From CAVPKN01 sp963832835 (GTDB lineage Bacteria > Chlamydiota > Chlamydiia > Chlamydiales > JAAKFR01): DNA of 64,000 nucleotides. Below the pieces are notes generated by a model. That model had not been told where the DNA came from. It did no database searches and was given only the letters and a program-made list of their open reading frames with translations. Below are positions 8,673 to 17,321 of this stretch, piece after piece; within the stretch, counting starts at the first letter, position 1; every line of letters begins with the position of its first letter. The position numbers and the translations under genes were made by a program. The stretch lies in the NCBI GenBank assembly GCA_963832835.1, contig CAWHVD010000001.1, forward strand, positions 186,001 to 250,000, in the 5' to 3' direction.

Positions 8673-10187
8673 TTAAAAAGAGGGGGTAAATTGATACTTT
8701 TTGAAAACAAGGGGGAGAGCGGTGGTGATGTCAGTGGCAGTCATGCAGTAAGAGGTCCATTGCTCAGCGGCATACTCGCCAGCTAAGCTGTGAAACTGGA
8801 CGCCTAGAAGGGCACTATTTAAGGGGTCATGAATTTGTGCTAAAAAGCCTGCTATGACCCCTGTCAGCACATCTCCACTTCCAGCAGTAGCCATTCCTGG
8901 ATCGCCGTGGGCGCAGACATAGGGGAGACTTCCGGGATGGAGCACAAAAGTGGGAGCGCCCTTTAAAACGAGGGTAACATTTTTACGCTGTGCGTACGCT
9001 TGGGCTTGGTCCAGCAAATCTTTAAAAGGGAGATTTTTGGGGGCATGTAAAAGCCTTTTCATCTCACCATGATGAGGTGTCATGATAGTTTGAGGAGGCA
9101 GAGGAATGTCATGCTCGGCCAAGAGAGTTAAGGCTTCTGCATCGATGACGCACGGTTTTTGCAAATGAGGCAAAATCCCTTGTAAGATGGCTAATGCCGC
9201 AGGACCTGTCCCCATTCCAGGGCCGATAAAAAGCGCAGAAGCCCTGCTCATAGCAGCTAAGATGGTGGATATATCTCCCTCAGGATAACCTTGACGAATC
9301 ACCTCAAAAGGGGCAGAAGCTAGCTCTGCCTCCATTCCTGCTGGGTGCAATAAACGGATAATCCCGGCACCGGCTCGCAAGGCAGCAAAGCTGGACATGA
9401 CAGGCGCCCCGGGCATCCCCAAAGAGCCTCCAAGTCCTACAACATATCCAGCCTCATATTTATGGCGCGTGCGGCAGATGTTGGGTAAAATAGGGCGCAA
9501 CAGGGCATCGTCGATCAAAAAGTATGAGACTTCAGCAGCATCGATATATTCTTGATCCAGCCCGAAGTTATGTACACGCACATTCCCGACAAGATCCCAT
9601 ACGTCTTGTGAAAAACACCCTTTTTTTGGCAGACCCAAAAAAAGCGTTTCAAATGCCCGAACTGCTATACCCCCAATAGCACCAGTTGTCCCATCTATTC
9701 CGGAGGGGATATCGATAGAGAGAACAGGTAGCCCAGAAGCATTTACCTTCTCGATAACCTCTTTTAATAGCCCCTTTACCTCTCCGTGAAACCCGGTTCC
9801 TAAAATACCATCTATTAAAAGCTCTGTATTGCCAAAGGGCAGAGAGGGCAATTCTTTCACATAGGAGATCTTTCCTCCCCCACTTGCAAAGCGGCGGCTC
9901 TGTAGCTGACATAAAGGGCTGCTTTTATCAAAGGGAGCTAATGCGATGGCCTGCACATCAAAACCTCCCTCTTGTAATATCCGTCCGGCAACATAGGCAT
10001 CGCCAGCGTTATTACCCGATCCACAAAGAAGAGTGATGTAAGGTTTTAAATGGAGCTTTGCAACAAGGTGCTGGATAGCTTCGGCAACACCCGTTCCAGC
10101 CGATTCCATAAACTGCTCTTCAGAGGCTCCCTTTTCATAAGCAAGTCGTTCGATACGACCCATTTCTTGAGCAGTAATGATTTTCAT
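8673..10187 (-). CDS. nnr: Bifunctional NAD(P)H-hydrate epimerase / ADP-dependent dehydratase
   Basis: 504 residues, the usual length of the bifunctional YjeF protein. The N-terminal half is the YjeF_N epimerase (GSGNNAGDAYVAGRIL, SIDIPSGIDGTTGA). The C-terminal half is the carbohydrate-kinase-like dehydratase (GLGGSLGMPGAPVMSS, IGPGMGT, TPHHGEM, GDPGMATAGSGDVLTGVIAG). It repairs hydrated, inactive NADH and NADPH by epimerising R-NAD(P)HX and dehydrating the S form using ADP. All signature motifs are intact. An internal 96-bp piece was copied to 5.8 kb. It is 23 nt from the reductase gene downstream and probably shares its transcript. Confidence 0.95.
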   Translation of the reverse strand: MKIITAQEMGRIERLAYEKGASEEQFMESAGTGVAEAIQHLVAKLHLKPYITLLCGSGNNAGDAYVAGRILQEGGFDVQAIALAPFDKSSPLCQLQSRRFASGGGKISYVKELPSLPFGNTELLIDGILGTGFHGEVKGLLKEVIEKVNASGLPVLSIDIPSGIDGTTGAIGGIAVRAFETLFLGLPKKGCFSQDVWDLVGNVRVHNFGLDQEYIDAAEVSYFLIDDALLRPILPNICRTRHKYEAGYVVGLGGSLGMPGAPVMSSFAALRAGAGIIRLLHPAGMEAELASAPFEVIRQGYPEGDISTILAAMSRASALFIGPGMGTGPAALAILQGILPHLQKPCVIDAEALTLLAEHDIPLPPQTIMTPHHGEMKRLLHAPKNLPFKDLLDQAQAYAQRKNVTLVLKGAPTFVLHPGSLPYVCAHGDPGMATAGSGDVLTGVIAGFLAQIHDPLNSALLGVQFHSLAGEYAAEQWTSYCMTATDITTALPLVFKKYQFTPSF

Positions 10188-10264
10188 GAGCCCCCAGATA
10201 GTATGTTGACACTTGTTTTTCTACCGAAAGGCACAGGTGAATGCAAGTAGAATCATGTTTGGTA

Positions 10265-11374
10265 TTACCAGGATTCTTCTGTTGAGTAGCCAACTGGCGG
10301 AATGATAAAAACGGTTTGCAAAGTATCTAGGTTGCCAACAACTGGAATGGCTTCAATCTCATACGTATAAGCTCCTTCACGTAGAGGAGAAATCTTGGTC
10401 ACTTCCGCAACACGCAAACCTGGAGGGAAGACTCCATCCATGCCGGTTGTCACTAAGATGTCGCTTTCACAGATGATTGGGATGGCCCCGGTCATGTCTT
10501 GAGCATCCATCACCTTTCCGGTAGCCAACTCGCGTGCCGGCCCTTCCACATCTGGAAAATCGTAATTGAAACCTACTCCTCTTAAGGTATGGTTGACACT
10601 GCGACCTAAGGGCGTTGCAGCACCTTGCAATACCCCCTTTGCAAGATACCAGCAAGAATTATCCACAGAGATCTTTTCCTTCACAGCCTCCAATACCGCT
10701 CTTGTTCCCGCTTTTTCCTGGTTAGAAATGACTCCGTCATTCCTCGCGCTCAAATGCCTCAAAATCACATCGATTGATTCTGCTAAGAACATGTTTTGCT
10801 GATAACCCCGCGCTGCCCTTACCGAGGGCGTCAAGGCTACATCGGAGATCAAACGGATCCTGGATTGCTTTTTACCCACATAATCCACAGCACCTACCAC
10901 TGAGCGCCCAAGAATGACGGGGCTATTTTTCTGGATTACTGGGCGCCCTACAACACGGTTCGTCTCTTCACCCACATTGACCCATAAAGTGCTCGATGGA
11001 CTGCCAGGATCGCGGTAAATCACCCGAGCAGGGACCGCCTGACATATGATGTCAGTTAAATACTCAATCTCTTCGCACCGTCTTGGACTTAAGCCGGGCA
11101 CTTTTAGCTCTTGATGTAACGATGCCATCTTTTCACGCTGCTCCAAAAGAGCACGCAGCTTTCCCACCTCAATGCGCAGCAGATGATTTTCTCCCTCCAA
11201 GCGCTCCTTTTCGTAGTTTTTGGCATCTAGCAGTTTGCTCGCACCGCGAAAAACCCAAGAGGTCACGCCGATTGTTCCACCACGCAATTTTTCTACAAAG
11301 AAGGTAGGAAGGGATGCCAGCAAAAAAAGAGCTACCCCCACGATTACGTACTTTTTATAGCTCTGAGGTCGCAT
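10265..11374 (-). CDS. mreC: Rod shape-determining protein MreC
   Basis: 369 residues: one N-terminal transmembrane helix (about 9-27), a coiled-coil stretch (YEKERLEGENHLLRIEVGKL) and a periplasmic beta domain containing VNVGEETNRVVGRPVI, GVVGAVDYVGKKQSRIRLISD and TTGMDGVFPPGLRVAEV. This is the normal MreC layout. MreC links MreB filaments to the peptidoglycan synthases. Chlamydiae keep MreB/MreC for their division septum. It lies 11 nt downstream of the aminotransferase gene, so the two are likely co-transcribed. From memory, Chlamydia has a similar gene beside tyrB. Confidence 0.87.
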   Translation of the reverse strand: MRPQSYKKYVIVGVALFLLASLPTFFVEKLRGGTIGVTSWVFRGASKLLDAKNYEKERLEGENHLLRIEVGKLRALLEQREKMASLHQELKVPGLSPRRCEEIEYLTDIICQAVPARVIYRDPGSPSSTLWVNVGEETNRVVGRPVIQKNSPVILGRSVVGAVDYVGKKQSRIRLISDVALTPSVRAARGYQQNMFLAESIDVILRHLSARNDGVISNQEKAGTRAVLEAVKEKISVDNSCWYLAKGVLQGAATPLGRSVNHTLRGVGFNYDFPDVEGPARELATGKVMDAQDMTGAIPIICESDILVTTGMDGVFPPGLRVAEVTKISPLREGAYTYEIEAIPVVGNLDTLQTVFIIPPVGYSTEESW

Positions 11375-11385
11375 GATATTGGGTG

Positions 11386-12567
11386 TTAAGTTGTATAGGT
11401 CATTGGTCTAATTTTTAAAATCGCATCAATCACATAACTCAAATTGTCTGCATTTAAGCCGGCCACATTGATCCTACCATCCCGGGGCATGTAAATCCCA
11501 TAAGAGGCAATCAGTTGTTCAACCTCCACTGCACTTAAGCCCGTGTAAGAGAACATCCCTTTTTGCTTGGATAGAAAATCCTTCTTAAGGCCTCGCGCCA
11601 AAGCTGAGCGCATCTCACTAATCCTTCCTCGCATACCTGCGAGTTCAGCCTCCCACTCCTCTCTCAGCTTTTGATCCCCCAAAATTTCTGCCACAATCCG
11701 CGCCCCATGACACGGGGGATTCGAGTAGAGACCTCGGATGATAACCCTTATTTTTGAGCCTACACGTTCTACCTCTTCTGGATCTTGGCATGCCGCGAAC
11801 AAGACACCACACCTTTCTGCATACAATCCAAAATTTTTAGCATAAGAGGCTGCCACAAGACACTCCATACCCAACTTCATAAAAGCCCGCAGTGCCTGGG
11901 CATCCCGATCAAGACCCTCACCAAAACCTTGGTAAGCAAAATCAAAAAATGGGAAAATTTCTCTCTCTTGCATTTTTTTGAAAAGGAGCCCCCATTCCGG
12001 AAGCGTCGGATCGCAACCTGATGGGTTATGGCAACATGCCTGCAACAAAAGAACGGACCCTTTGTCCATTTTGTCGATCGCATCTACCATTTGTGCGCAA
12101 TCAAACCCATTAGTTTGACTATTATAATAAGGATATGTGCGAACAGTTAATCCCGCATGGTTAAAGATCCGTTGATGGTTATCCCAGGTAGGCTCCGAAA
12201 TGTAGATCGTTTCTAATCCCGCCTGTTTTAAGAAGGCCCCACCGATCCTTAAAGCTCCAGTTCCTCCTGTAGCTTGCGCTCCATAAATATGATCAAGAGG
12301 TGCATCTACACCAAAAACCAGCCCTTTGGTCAAACGGACAAACTCAGGTGAGCCGTCGATAGGCAAATAATCCTTACTATTTTCGTTTTCGATAAGACGT
12401 GCTTCGGCTTTTTTTACCGTTTTCAAAATATAAGGCTTTAAATCTTCGGTCTTGTAAACACCAGCTCCCAGATTTACTTTCACTGACCTTAGATCCGCGG
12501 CAAAACTTTGATTGAGACCCAGGATAGCATCGCGGGGTTCTTGCTCGAGATTTTTAAAATATCTCAT
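11386..12567 (-). CDS. tyrB: Aromatic/aspartate aminotransferase (class I, PLP)
   Basis: 393 residues, the length of family I aspartate/tyrosine aminotransferases. Visible motifs are the PLP phosphate-binding GGTGALRIG, the cofactor-stacking region LLQACCHNPSGCDPT, FDFAYQGFGEG, the Schiff-base lysine in AASYAKNFGLYAERCG, and the substrate arginine region near the end. It interconverts aspartate or aromatic amino acids and their keto acids. The start MRYFKNLEQEPRDAILG matches the family N-terminus. I recall the chlamydial orthologue being named tyrB; the substrate choice between Asp and Tyr is not settled by sequence. Confidence 0.92.
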   Translation of the reverse strand: MRYFKNLEQEPRDAILGLNQSFAADLRSVKVNLGAGVYKTEDLKPYILKTVKKAEARLIENENSKDYLPIDGSPEFVRLTKGLVFGVDAPLDHIYGAQATGGTGALRIGGAFLKQAGLETIYISEPTWDNHQRIFNHAGLTVRTYPYYNSQTNGFDCAQMVDAIDKMDKGSVLLLQACCHNPSGCDPTLPEWGLLFKKMQEREIFPFFDFAYQGFGEGLDRDAQALRAFMKLGMECLVAASYAKNFGLYAERCGVLFAACQDPEEVERVGSKIRVIIRGLYSNPPCHGARIVAEILGDQKLREEWEAELAGMRGRISEMRSALARGLKKDFLSKQKGMFSYTGLSAVEVEQLIASYGIYMPRDGRINVAGLNADNLSYVIDAILKIRPMTYTT

Positions 12568-12648
12568 ACATCCTCATTTCTAATGAGCGACGACTATATC
12601 ACAGGTTGCTGTAAAAGCAAAACAGTGGTAACCTCCAGCGTCTGTTTT

Positions 12649-12721
12649 GGGGCGTTAGCTCAATTGGTAGAGCGCAACAATGGCATTGTTGAGGTCGTTG
12701 GTTCGATTCCAATACGCTCCA
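12649..12721 (+). tRNA. tRNA-Ala (GGC)
   Basis: A 73-nt cloverleaf. The acceptor arms GGGGCGT/ACGCTCC contain one G-U pair. The D arm is GCTCAATTGGTAGAGC, the anticodon stem is CAACA/TGTTG with loop ATGGCAT (anticodon GGC), and the T arm is CGTTGGTTCGATTCCAATACG. The discriminator is A and CCA is not encoded. The remaining sequence to the next gene (12722-12924) holds nothing I can identify. Confidence 0.95.
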
Positions 12722-12924
12722 TTTTTTCTCTTTTTCCCCGCAACAACTCACTGCACCCTTCGAAAGAAGGGGGGCAATCTAATAATTTTTTGCAACTATT
12801 CACGAGCCACCCGAACAGGAACTAATTTTTTAATTAAAAACTACAACAAATAAATTGCACAAAAACCACCCCAAGAACTAAGAATAATGGATATTTTATT
12901 AAATACATTAATCTTAGCTAGCCT

Positions 12925-14535
12925 ATGCCCCCTCTTACTACAACCAGATGTGCAGAATCCCGTACAATTCAAAATGAGCATGACGTGCCCATTTTATCCG
13001 AGGAAATATGTCAAAAACAAATGGAGCTCACCGGAAAATGGCACCATTTTATGCATGAAGCTCTTCAATTCTACTCCTCAGCTGGCAGGTTCTGCCTCAT
13101 GACGGTGTTTCAAATAACCCAGCCAGGAGAACTCCCCTCAGATACCGCAGACTGGCCCCAAAGGGTTACTCTGAAACGGCTGCAGGAACTGGAAAATCTA
13201 TTATCGAACAATCTCGCGTTTAGCTGTATTAACCTCTATGAGGATTATGATATCCCCTTCCTGCAGTTGTTTTTTTCTGTGGGCTTTCTCCATCTACAGA
13301 ATTACATCCTACAAACACATCCCTGCATGCGCGAGAAAATGCTCCAGAAATCTCCGCTACCCTCAATTCTTGAGCTCATTCGGGATAACTTAGAACACAA
13401 TCCTACCGTGTACAATACCCAGCAGCTTGTCAGGTATCTTACCAACACAGGCGATCTTTTCCACCTAAAGACACCAAAACCTGCAGAGCTTCAATGGCTC
13501 ATCAGCTTTTATCAATCCATGATAGTGCTCCCCAGTTTCAAGGGTTATCAATCACTGGTTATAGACCCTTTTTTTATTAAAGAAGAAGAACAGGCAGCTG
13601 AGGAAGAATTGCTCATCTTCTTAACTTGCCTCCTGGCGGAAAAAACTCCTTCCCCTTGTTTACTCACTAAACTGGAACCGCTATTAACCCTCTGTCACAA
13701 AAAGAAGACATCCGAATTCGTGCTAGACCCTTCATCCCTCTCCTCACAAAACCCGCTGGCTATTCTGATGGGGGAATTCAATGCAGCATTTTCTCGCTTG
13801 GACCATCTAAGGGCTCGTAAAGAAATAACTTCCGCATTTGGACTCTGTGAGACAAAGCCCAATCGAAGCGAGCATAGCTCGTATCCGAGCGAGGAGCGCC
13901 ATTCCCAAATCGGGAAGGGCGACGAGGAGGATCGATGGGGAGGAGTCGTAACCAGTCCAAATGCGGAAGTTATTTCTTTACGAGCCCCAACTGAGCACAA
14001 CTCATTTTTCCAACTCACCGTTTGTCTCGATTCAGCTATCAATTCCGCTCAAAGTGTTCCATGGGATATCGAAGGCGAAGCATTTTTCCGCAAACACTGG
14101 CTATCAATCGGCGATCTCATTTACGGGCTGGACAACAACCTTAAGCAACTAGCGATCTATAAGCATGTCCGTCAATACTTAAAAGAATATTACACGCTTA
14201 ACCCTCTTGGTTGTCATAAGGGAGGTATCGCCATGCTCCTTCACAAACTATTCCAAGATACCGAAGACCCCTTTACGCAACGCCTATGCCAAACCTTCTA
14301 TAAAACCTGGTGGTATGCAAAAGAGCAGCGCGGCTCTTGCCTTTCACTAGTGGATCGTCTTGGCGAATGGTATGCCATCGAGCTTCTGATCGAAGACAAG
14401 GGATGGACTCTGAGCGAAAAGGAATTCATCCAGATCATCAAAAGCTATTTTCGTGATCAGCACCCAAATCTTCCCTTTCGATCAGCTCATATCACTCGGA
14501 AGTACTTTAAACTCATCAAAGCCCTTAATAAGTAA
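12925..14535 (+). CDS. Uncharacterised protein with an in-frame palindromic element
   Basis: 536 residues, no recognised domain, soluble-looking, with many aromatic and leucine-rich helices. No signal peptide is clear. Residues about 296-354 come entirely from a 177-bp palindromic element (13811-13987) that also occurs between genes at 14753. The insertion is a whole number of codons and has no stop in this frame, so the reading frame survives on both sides. The charged, glycine-rich insert (RHSQIGKGDEEDRWGG region) differs in character from its surroundings. The stop codon TAA is also the left target duplication of element B. The chosen ATG is the first in the frame; a later one is possible. 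Confidence 0.7.
   Translation: MPPLTTTRCAESRTIQNEHDVPILSEEICQKQMELTGKWHHFMHEALQFYSSAGRFCLMTVFQITQPGELPSDTADWPQRVTLKRLQELENLLSNNLAFSCINLYEDYDIPFLQLFFSVGFLHLQNYILQTHPCMREKMLQKSPLPSILELIRDNLEHNPTVYNTQQLVRYLTNTGDLFHLKTPKPAELQWLISFYQSMIVLPSFKGYQSLVIDPFFIKEEEQAAEEELLIFLTCLLAEKTPSPCLLTKLEPLLTLCHKKKTSEFVLDPSSLSSQNPLAILMGEFNAAFSRLDHLRARKEITSAFGLCETKPNRSEHSSYPSEERHSQIGKGDEEDRWGGVVTSPNAEVISLRAPTEHNSFFQLTVCLDSAINSAQSVPWDIEGEAFFRKHWLSIGDLIYGLDNNLKQLAIYKHVRQYLKEYYTLNPLGCHKGGIAMLLHKLFQDTEDPFTQRLCQTFYKTWWYAKEQRGSCLSLVDRLGEWYAIELLIEDKGWTLSEKEFIQIIKSYFRDQHPNLPFRSAHITRKYFKLIKALNK
13811..13987 (+). repeat. Palindromic element A, copy 1 (inside a coding region)
   Basis: 177 bp bounded by inverted ends GGGCTCGTAAAGAAATAACT and its near-exact complement at 13958-13987. 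The same element lies inverted at 14753-14928, about 90% identical by eye. It carries internal hairpins (the CGAAGCGAGC and CATTCCCAAATCGGGAAGGG regions). There is no transposase, so it behaves like a MITE or a Rickettsia-type palindromic element. Flanks TAA/CAA suggest a short 2-3 bp target duplication, but this is not certain. Confidence 0.88.
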
Positions 14536-14696
14536 TACCATTTCCAGAAAATAAAGCCATGAAGTGGCACTGGGTAACATGACAGATTTGGATGATCGTT
14601 TCGAAGCCTATGTTTTTGCACCTAAGCGAGAGGGGATCGTTCAAAAATGGCGTGTTATACAGTGCCAATTTGTGACTTAATTTTCTGGAAATGGTA
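14536..14696 (+). repeat. Palindromic element B, copy 1
   Basis: 161 bp with terminal inverted repeats TACCATTTCCAGAAAATAAA and TTTTCTGGAAATGGTA. It is flanked by the direct repeat TAA on both sides (14533-14535 and 14697-14699), a likely 3-bp target duplication that coincides with the stop codon of the upstream gene. A second copy of identical length is at 36772-36932. No full transposase gene is present; it is a MITE-like element. Confidence 0.87.
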
Positions 14697-14752
14697 TAAA
14701 ACAGCGCAACCCCCAAGAATTCTTTTCTGATAGTATATTTGCGGGCCTCCTA

Positions 14753-14928
14753 GGGCTCGTAAAGAAATAACTTCCGCATTTTGACTGGCTACGACTTCGC
14801 CCAATCGATCCTCCTCGTCGCCCTTCCCAATTTGGGAATGGTGCTCCTCGCTCGGATACGAGCTACGCTCGCTTCGATTGGGCTTTGTCTCACAGAGTCA
14901 AAATGCGGAAGTTATTTCTTTAGAGCCC
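14753..14928 (-). repeat. Palindromic element A, copy 2
   Basis: 176 bp, inverted relative to copy 1, with the same GGGCTCGTAAAGAAATAACT-type ends (right end GTTATTTCTTTAGAGCCC has lost two bases). It fills most of the gap between element B and the symporter gene. A reading frame that enters the symporter gene begins inside it, so annotation pipelines may wrongly extend the symporter start into the element. Confidence 0.88.
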
Positions 14929-15054
14929 TTAGCTGGAGACTGCGTTGGCGCCAAAAGGGTGAATTTGGTCCCAAATGGAGTTTTGCAATTCCCTCATTTA
15001 TGTATCTTTTTTTTAACCTTCATCCTTTATCGCTCTTCCTTTATAATACTATTT

Positions 15055-16320
15055 ATGTGTTCAGATCATGGCAAGTCACGCAGCAAGCGTTGGTTAGGAA
15101 ATATTTTGTTACTGGCAGCCATGGGGCTTGGTCTATTTACAGGATGGGCTGATGTTCCTGTCTTAAATAGCATAGCAAGTGGGGCGTCCGACCTCTTTTT
15201 ACGTCTCCTTAAGCTAGTCAGTGTTCCCATTATATTTCTCGCTGTTGCCTCCACTATCACCGGCATGAAAGATTTGCATGAAATGCGCACAATGGGGCGC
15301 AGAGTCTTTTGTTACACTCTTGGCACCACTCTTATCGCAGCAGCGGTTGCCTTGCTACTCTATCTGTTAATCGATCCGGCCCGCAATGCTATGGATGCCG
15401 GCATCTCTTCGATTACCACAGAAGGGGTGCAGCAAAAATCGTATTTAAGTTTCTTGATGAACATTATCCCCTCCAACATGTTCCAAGCGTTTGCTGAGGG
15501 TAATGTGATGGGCGTGGTGTTTGTCTCCATTCTCTTGAGCATCTCCATCCTGTTTCTTCCTCCCGAACAAAAAGCCTTTCTCAACCAGCTTTTTTCCAGC
15601 CTCTTTGCTGCGATGATCAAGCTCACCACGTTTATCATCACCTTGATGCCCATTGCCATTTGGGCTTTCATGACCTTGCTGGTCAAAGACCTGAGCAGTA
15701 ACTATGCTCACATGAGCCGACTGATCCTGTACCTGGCCTGCGTGGTCGGAGCGAACCTGGTTCAAGGCATTGTGATCCTACCTATCATGCTCAAGCTCAA
15801 AAAAATCTCACCCCTGCACACTTTCAAGGGAATGGTACGGCCGCTCACCGTTGCCTTTTTCTCCAAATCCTCTAATGCTACACTTCCCGTCGCCATCCGC
15901 TCTGCCGAACAAAATCTTGGAGTTTCCTCTCGAGTCTCCAACTTTAGCTTCCCACTCTGCTCGGTCATCAACATGAACGGATGTGCCGCCTTTATTCTGA
16001 CAACCGTCTTGTTTGTCTCAACAGTCAATGGTGTGACTTTCGGACCTATGGACTTCATCGGCTGGATTTTCCTAGCCACTTGCGCCGCCATAGGCAACGC
16101 CGGCGTGCCGATGGGATGCTTTTTCCTCACCAGCGCCTTTTTAGTCGGCATGGACATCCCGCTTTACATGATGGGGCTCATCCTACCGTTCTATACCTTG
16201 ATTGACATGATCGAAACGGCGCTCAATGTCTGGTCCGATGCCTGCATCACTGTGGCTGTTGATAAGGATCTCTCCACCGCAACGGACCTTCTCCCCGAAG
16301 CTTCCGAAGAAGCGGCTTAA
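15055..16320 (+). CDS. gltP: Dicarboxylate/amino acid:cation symporter (DAACS family)
   Basis: About 421 residues from the ATG at 15055 (MCSDHGKSRSKRW). The frame is open upstream to 14878, but that part is repeat element A and intergenic sequence. It is a multi-helix transporter with the family's serine-rich re-entrant loop SKSSNATLPVAI and the conserved helix FPLCSVINMNGCAAF, followed by GNAGVPMG. Such proteins import glutamate, aspartate or C4-dicarboxylates with H+ or Na+, which fits an intracellular bacterium drawing on host metabolites. The exact substrate is not readable. It converges with the following gene and overlaps it by 4 nt. Confidence 0.9.
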   Translation: MCSDHGKSRSKRWLGNILLLAAMGLGLFTGWADVPVLNSIASGASDLFLRLLKLVSVPIIFLAVASTITGMKDLHEMRTMGRRVFCYTLGTTLIAAAVALLLYLLIDPARNAMDAGISSITTEGVQQKSYLSFLMNIIPSNMFQAFAEGNVMGVVFVSILLSISILFLPPEQKAFLNQLFSSLFAAMIKLTTFIITLMPIAIWAFMTLLVKDLSSNYAHMSRLILYLACVVGANLVQGIVILPIMLKLKKISPLHTFKGMVRPLTVAFFSKSSNATLPVAIRSAEQNLGVSSRVSNFSFPLCSVINMNGCAAFILTTVLFVSTVNGVTFGPMDFIGWIFLATCAAIGNAGVPMGCFFLTSAFLVGMDIPLYMMGLILPFYTLIDMIETALNVWSDACITVAVDKDLSTATDLLPEASEEAA

Positions 16321-17096
16321 AAGGGCAAAGCCAACAGCAAAGATCCATCACGATCCCATATCCTGATAGGTCCCTCAACCTTCGTTGTAAAGAAATCCGG
16401 TAAAACAGCCTTGGGCCGATCTTGAATTTGAAAATCAAATCCTTCAATTCTTGAACCACTTTTCTCTAACCCCATGAACCAAAATAGGCGCTTTTGCTGA
16501 AAGGTCAGCAGAGGGGTCCAGTAGCAAAAAAATTGATCTGATACAGAAGCATCAAAAAGTTCAGAAAACAAAACTAAACTTGTAATCTCCCCAGGCTGAT
16601 CTTCCACCTTCTCTCGTAATTTACCCAATATTCTTGGACATGTCATGGCAGCTAAAATTCCGCCCTCTGCTGTCCTATAAGTGTATAATTTTTCTTGGAT
16701 ACCAGGCTCTTCCAAAGATTGTGTACGCATTTGAGGCACAGTAGTTCTTTTAGAAGCCCCTGAAAGCAGTTGTGGTTTGACCTCGATGCTACCCCCTGCT
16801 ACCTCGAGAACTGACGCGCACTTCACGCTTGCCACGATCACCTCAACACCGATGCCCAGCCCCACAAGCCCAAATGTGCTAGCTACAATGAGACGAGGTA
16901 TCTCAAGAGCAACCATTTCCGGAAGAAAATGTTGCCCCCACATCCCAACTACAAGCCCACCTCCAAGACATAAGAGCGCCAGCGCAACAAGCGTCGCTTT
17001 AAGTGCAGTTTCCTTGCACCTGCAGCACACTAACGGCTTTACGCCGCTAGGTTGAGGGCCCAAAGGCTGAGAAAACGAGCTTATTGGCTTAGACAC
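16317..17096 (-). CDS. Putative Inc-like membrane protein (bilobed hydrophobic hairpin)
   Basis: 259 residues. Two closely spaced hydrophobic segments (about 31-52 and 68-90) separated by a short loop GQHFLPEMVALEIPR form the bilobed hairpin typical of chlamydial inclusion-membrane proteins. The rest (about 100-259) is a soluble domain with no recognised motif. The hairpin is clearly paralogous to that of the upstream gene (shared LCL, GQ, LPE, IP, ST-GL, EVI-SVK). A cysteine cluster CCRC precedes the first segment. I infer a type III-secreted protein inserted in the host vacuole membrane; this is unproven. Confidence 0.65.
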   Translation of the reverse strand: MSKPISSFSQPLGPQPSGVKPLVCCRCKETALKATLVALALLCLGGGLVVGMWGQHFLPEMVALEIPRLIVASTFGLVGLGIGVEVIVASVKCASVLEVAGGSIEVKPQLLSGASKRTTVPQMRTQSLEEPGIQEKLYTYRTAEGGILAAMTCPRILGKLREKVEDQPGEITSLVLFSELFDASVSDQFFCYWTPLLTFQQKRLFWFMGLEKSGSRIEGFDFQIQDRPKAVLPDFFTTKVEGPIRIWDRDGSLLLALPF

Positions 17097-17321
17097 TGCA
17101 AAGACCCTAAATTATTTAATACCGAGCAAAATATTAAATAATACAAATCCGATCAAGATCTATTTTTAAGATTAAAGTCTCCTCTTATCTCAAAATACAA
17201 CAAGCCTCGCTAAGAGTTGCATCAGCCCTCGAAGCTGTCAAAAAAGCTGCTTATGCTATTAACCTGAGTTTCGGGTTGATCTTCCTAGTGTCAGGTGATT
17301 TTTATGAAGTTAACTTGTGAT

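Noticed and set aside
14525..14716. Small minus-strand ORF similar to one at 36686-36904
   Set aside because: The similarity comes from element B itself; length and composition do not support a protein, and no transposase motifs are present.
15042..15047. TATAAT box before the symporter start
   Set aside because: It lies only about 8 nt from the ATG with no clear -35, so it would give a leaderless mRNA; not supported enough to list.
14878..15054. Extension of the symporter to an upstream ATG
   Set aside because: This part is repeat element A and intergenic sequence; family similarity begins only after the ATG at 15055.
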